64,000 nucleotides of DNA from Epiperipatus broadwayi (taxonomy: Eukaryota > Onychophora > Udeonychophora > Euonychophora > Peripatidae): assembly GCA_028023455.1 (NCBI GenBank), contig JAQFVV010012423.1, positions 1,503,273 to 1,567,272 on the forward strand, written 5' to 3'. Shown here in pieces: positions 59,540 through 64,000 of this stretch (position 1 is the stretch's first letter; each line of letters begins with the position of its first letter). The notes beneath the pieces are model-generated. The model saw only the letters and a list, made by a program, of their open reading frames with translations. It was not told the DNA's origin and made no database searches. A program made the position numbers and the translations under genes.

Positions 59540-61517
59540 AATATCACACATACAAAGAGGCTGTTGTATTTATTAAATGATATACTAAAATTATTTTTAA
59601 AATGTGCATATTTGCATTTCATTAATATTAAATAAATCTACTAAAAATAAAAAGAATAAAAGTAGATATTTTTAATGATATTTATTTAGTTTAATAAATG
59701 ATTAGAACATGGAAAAAAATATATAAACCAGCAAAAGGCACTTAGACAACTATAGTTATCCAATATTTTTATGATAATAACAGACATTGCTACAATACAA
59801 TGATTGTGCTACTTACCACTAATAGATATTTTATGAATCTCCATTTTAGCTGAGTCATTGAAAATCTATCTTATCTGTGGTTAGGATGGTACAAATTAAC
59901 TCTGTTAACTATTGATTTGTAAGGATTGCATAATGCTTTGGTTTCACTAACTTTATTATAGAATAGAGGAATATCAATGTGTCTAAAATTCATATGACTC
60001 ACTCATTACTCCTTTTCTGTTTGAGATATTCTATTTTTAAAATTTATTTCCAGAATCCTGAAAGTTTTAGACTGGTATTTTATAAATAATCTTTAGATCC
60101 AAATTATCTTTACTCTGTTAGTTCCATTTTTATATTAGGTAATTCTGTAATCAGTGGTTTGACAGTCAAATAGCCATCACAGATCACATCCACTCTGAAT
60201 AAATTTACAAAAAAGATAAAGTAATACTTCAGATTCTGTAAGACCTTAAATATGTTCAAAAATTAGCAAGAAGTCTTTATAATTTTGTTGATTTTAAATT
60301 TATAATGTTTTACATCAACATCAGGGAAGGTATTTAATGTTTTACATAGGAATTTGGCAAAAGTTTCATGAGAAATGTCTTTTCAAAACCCATCATTATT
60401 ATTATAATCATTGTAAAAGCTGAAAATTGTCTAAGATGAGAAACAAATTGAAATTTTTTAGATGATTCATTACATGATCATTATAACATTACAACTTATG
60501 TATATTCATATTTTTTTACTTGATGAAACAGCAATGTTGAATATAGCTATATAACATCCAATACACTTTTGTAAAAATTACTCATATTATGTAGATACTA
60601 TATGATGATACAAAAAAGCATGATTACTGCTAGTATAAAATCAAATGCAGTTAAAAAAAATCTTATGACAACCAGGGATATGTACAAATTTTAATTTTGT
60701 TTTCAGTTTATATGACAATTAACTTTGAAACAATTTGTAGGTTTCTTATAATGCAAGCATCAATATGTAATATAAACTTGATATTAGGTTTTTTTAATTA
60801 TAATCACTTCAAAGTTCTTTTTTTTCCACTCTTAAATTTACATTCTCCTGATGATTATATTATTCTTGTCAATTAAAAGAATGATCTATCACATATTCTT
60901 ATTACTTTGAAAGCAATGTATTACAATTTGTTTTAATAATTAATACTTAAAAAATTCCTGTGTTTTATTATCTACTAAGAAAAGATAACATTTCAGCAAT
61001 TTTAGGCTTGAGTAACTTGTTATTTTGAGAAGATGAATGGATATAAATATTTTAGTACTTTTTGAAGTAGAAAGTTAACTTGAATATTAACTTGCAACAT
61101 TGACTCAATAAATTGCTTCGTGCACTCAAGTTAAAAAATATAGAATACAATATATTCAGACTTACAATATCTCTGTAGTAGTGTCAATTATTGTCCTATT
61201 GTAAATATTGAAAGTAATCAAAGACATCACAATATGTTTTGTTTAATATAGCCTTCTTGTGTATTTACCATCATACATACTTGATAAACTACCATTATTT
61301 TTTCACTAAAAGTTTTTGATAACTAACCATTTTTATTTTCATGTACATAATTTTTTTCAGTGTGATCATTTATAAATCCTTTAATCATGATCTCTTTTTT
61401 CCAAGAACCATGTTGTGACATAATGTAATATGACGTGTTGATAAGTCTTGAATCCAGAGATCCTATGAGGAAAGTAGTAATGTAATGTTGTTGAAATGTG
61501 ATCCTTTATTGAAGTCA
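59540..61517. other. Gene-free AT-rich region
   Basis: No gene, RNA or structured repeat recognised. Confidence 0.4.
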
Positions 61518-62725
61518 GGAATCCTTCAGCTACTATGCCCAGAAAAACCTGTTAGCCACATTAACTTCTCTTTCCATTTCCCATCTATGTTTCTCCCATA
61601 TTCTTCTCTATCCTACTCCATTTCATTTCCACAATATCTTTGTCAATTCTATGGCCTTTATATCTAGATCCTCCATATCTTTTTCCAAACTAAGCATAAA
61701 AGTCAAGAACCCACTTTCTGTATAATCACTTTTATATTTATTCTGCCACAACTTCATTATTTGCATCATTTCTGATTGTACACATTTACAATCAACTAGC
61801 AGATGCCTAATATTTTCCATGCATTTCTTACATAAATTGCAGACTAAATAACTCACATTTCTCCCCTTATGTATTTTCTCTTGTTGCTAACAATCCTGTT
61901 TGAGCCTTAAATAGTAAACGACTTTCCTTGCTATTATCAAAAATTAACACACACCCAATATTCTGTTTACTTCTATATATATTTAACTCTTTTTACTCTC
62001 CACACTAGTTTCCATTTTTCCACCTCCCTATTTTTTATTAATGCATCTATTCTTCTATTCCATTGTTTGCCACTATAACACTCAACAATCCTTCTAACAC
62101 ATAATCATCCCACCTTTTGTACAAGTATATTGACATAAAGTTTTTATCAAAATCTTCTACATACCATTCTATCTTTCTCACCCATCTTGTTGCCTATACT
62201 TTATTCCTAAGTCAATTAAATACTATTTTGGCTATTCTCTTATTATCCATAAATTGCAATCTACTGAACATTTTCATTTTGCTTTTTGCATCTTTCATAT
62301 AAAAACTCGATCATCCCATTTCTCCTTGAATTGCCATCCACACATCTGCATCTAATGCTTGTATTCCTACATCTCTTTGTACATTTTCTAAGTAATCAAA
62401 CACCTCTTTACTAACACGTAATGCATCGTTATCATAAGTTAACTCTGCTAATGCATTCCCTTTCATACAATTCTTGTTACATCATATTTATTATATGAAA
62501 ACACTGTTAATTTCATTATCAGTTCCTGTTTTATTTTTTCTCCCATATCAAAGCAATTCCTCTGCTTACTTAAGTCAATTCCCAAACATTTATACCTATT
62601 CACCACATTTAACTTTATATCTCCCAATAAAAATTCTTTCTCCTCTCTTTCCCCAATATTTATTATCATTACTTTTGATTTTTTTCACTAAATTTAATCC
62701 CCATTTCAATTCTGACTATAATATT
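61518..62725 (-). pseudogene. LINE relic, family 1 copy 2: ORF2 C-terminal part
   Basis: The minus strand reads GDIKLNVVNRYKCLGIDLS (62640-62550), then, in other frames, the linker and the terminal zinc motif CNLCKK...IRHLLVDCKC (61840-61780). It aligns along its length with 1052-2202 and shares the 3' end (actatgcccag-aaaacct). It is truncated just before the catalytic box, shorter than copy 1. Confidence 0.75.
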
Positions 62726-64000
62726 GGTTCTGACCTCTAGGAGATAATCGATGTTTTAAATAATATCACGTAAAAAATTGCATCATGGATAGAATAAATG
62801 TTCATTTATTAAAATGATATATATGTAAAATGTGAATCATTGAAGCACTGTGTATTATCATTTATTACTAATTTTATATTAGGCATTATAATTACCTTAA
62901 ACTTTATATTAATTAAATAAGAACAAATCAATATTTCTTTTTCGGAATTAAATTTAATTAAAATTTTAAATACCCCCATCTTCCATTTTTAAAATTATAA
63001 TGTGAAATTTCGTAAATAAAGCCTTTTTAAATATATATTTCATTTTTAAATTTTTATTGTTAAAATTATTATTCCAATTAAAATATTACTCTAATTCATG
63101 GATGATTTTATAAATAACATTTTAAATATCAAATTATGAATTCATAAAAATATAATATTAATCTTGTATTTTTCGAATTTTTTTAAAAAATGCAATATTA
63201 ATAATTTATTATTGTTTCAATTTAAAAAAAAAAAATTCTTGCAGAAACATGGAAAATATTAGAGATCTGGGGTGGGTGCACTTTTTGAAGGTAAGGTATT
63301 TTTCTTCAAGTCCACCAATCAGTTGTATATTACACCCATTATTTATATTTGTCAGCGTTTTTTTTTTGAAGTGACAGTCTTGTATGATATATATGACTCA
63401 CATATTTTGTATTCATCTTTGTGGAAAAGTTCTTCTTATTTTGTATTAAAATTGTATACTTTTCTTTGTAATTATTTTAGACATATATGAATAAAATACT
63501 TATTTTTCATAATAAATTAATTAAGTCTCAACTAAAAACACAATAATCAATTTTGTGACTAAATGAACACATTCAATGCTTCTAGTCAAACCAACCTATT
63601 TGAGCCAATAAATTTGTAATCAATGTACACACCACTGTGCATTTTGAATGAAGGCACTTATATCATCTGATCCATTCATCATTAACTGTGCAACTACAAA
63701 TAGTCATTTCAATTGTAAAGAACCGATTCTTGCCTGCAGTAACTGTGAATGTGTGAAAAATATATTCTTTTTATGCGTAGCTATTTAATTTAACATAATG
63801 TAGCATTGATTACCATTACTTATTTTTAATCCAAGTGGTCATTCCAAAATGTCTTGGTGGCACACTGATGTATACAAATCACCATTTTCCCACTGTTGTT
63901 ATAAATGAATGAATCAATGATAAAGATAAATGAGTGAGTGGCATAAAAACCTCAAAAACATTATTATATTTATTTTTATCTATTGGCAATGACTGTTTGT
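62726..64000. other. Gene-free AT-rich region
   Basis: No gene recognised to the window end. Confidence 0.4.

Overview
This looks like nuclear DNA from an AT-rich animal genome. It is about three-quarters A+T, full of ATAT, ATT and AAT microsatellites, and has one assembly gap of exactly 500 N. I found no recognisable host gene, ribosomal RNA, CRISPR array or bacterial operon. Almost everything interpretable is transposable-element sequence of metazoan type: APE-type LINEs, Ty3/gypsy LTR elements, tRNA-derived SINEs, a probable Penelope-like relic, and many inverted (foldback) repeats. The species cannot be fixed from this window; mollusc, cnidarian and flatworm genomes are all compatible.

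Layout. 1-832 is a head-to-head inverted pair of a short element carrying a hammerhead-ribozyme-like core in each arm. 1052-2580 is a decayed LINE (minus), and 2745-3406 a foldback repeat. 4983-13233 is the best preserved large element: two nearly identical ~2.07 kb LTRs flank a long AT-rich leader and a single intact gag-like ORF (9815-10897), with no pol. 13.2-21.7 kb is mostly gene-free and holds a second ribozyme-bearing repeat. 21790-24665 is a LINE (minus) with endonuclease and reverse transcriptase readable but frameshifted. 26.0-26.5 kb holds two inverted repeats. 28.8-31.8 kb and, inverted, 43.46-47.1 kb are two old related copies of a long LTR with internal tandem repeats. 32.8-33.25 kb is another ribozyme-bearing palindromic element. 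36.7-39.3 kb contains Ty3/gypsy pol relics followed by a second type of LINE tail. 40.76-43.11 kb is a large foldback with minisatellite arms, interrupted by a 214 bp ribozyme-bearing insertion with a 14 bp target duplication. 45.0-46.0 kb has a probable Penelope GIY-YIG relic followed by two 426 bp tandem units. 49773-52980 is a complete-ended but internally deleted Ty3/gypsy element. 53933-54035 is a precise SINE insertion. 58.5-59.3 kb has three more ribozyme-like copies. 61518-62725 is a second copy of the first LINE.

Two themes stand out. First, short dispersed elements of three sequence types (called A, B and C here) share one module that reads as a type I hammerhead ribozyme with a tiny stem III, and pairs of them are often fused head to head into palindromes. 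Second, the 4983-13233 element is a recent gag-only LTR retrotransposon with very long LTRs, and two old long LTRs in the window appear to be its distant relatives. All hammerhead assignments rest on core and stem pairing read by eye, not on a covariance search.
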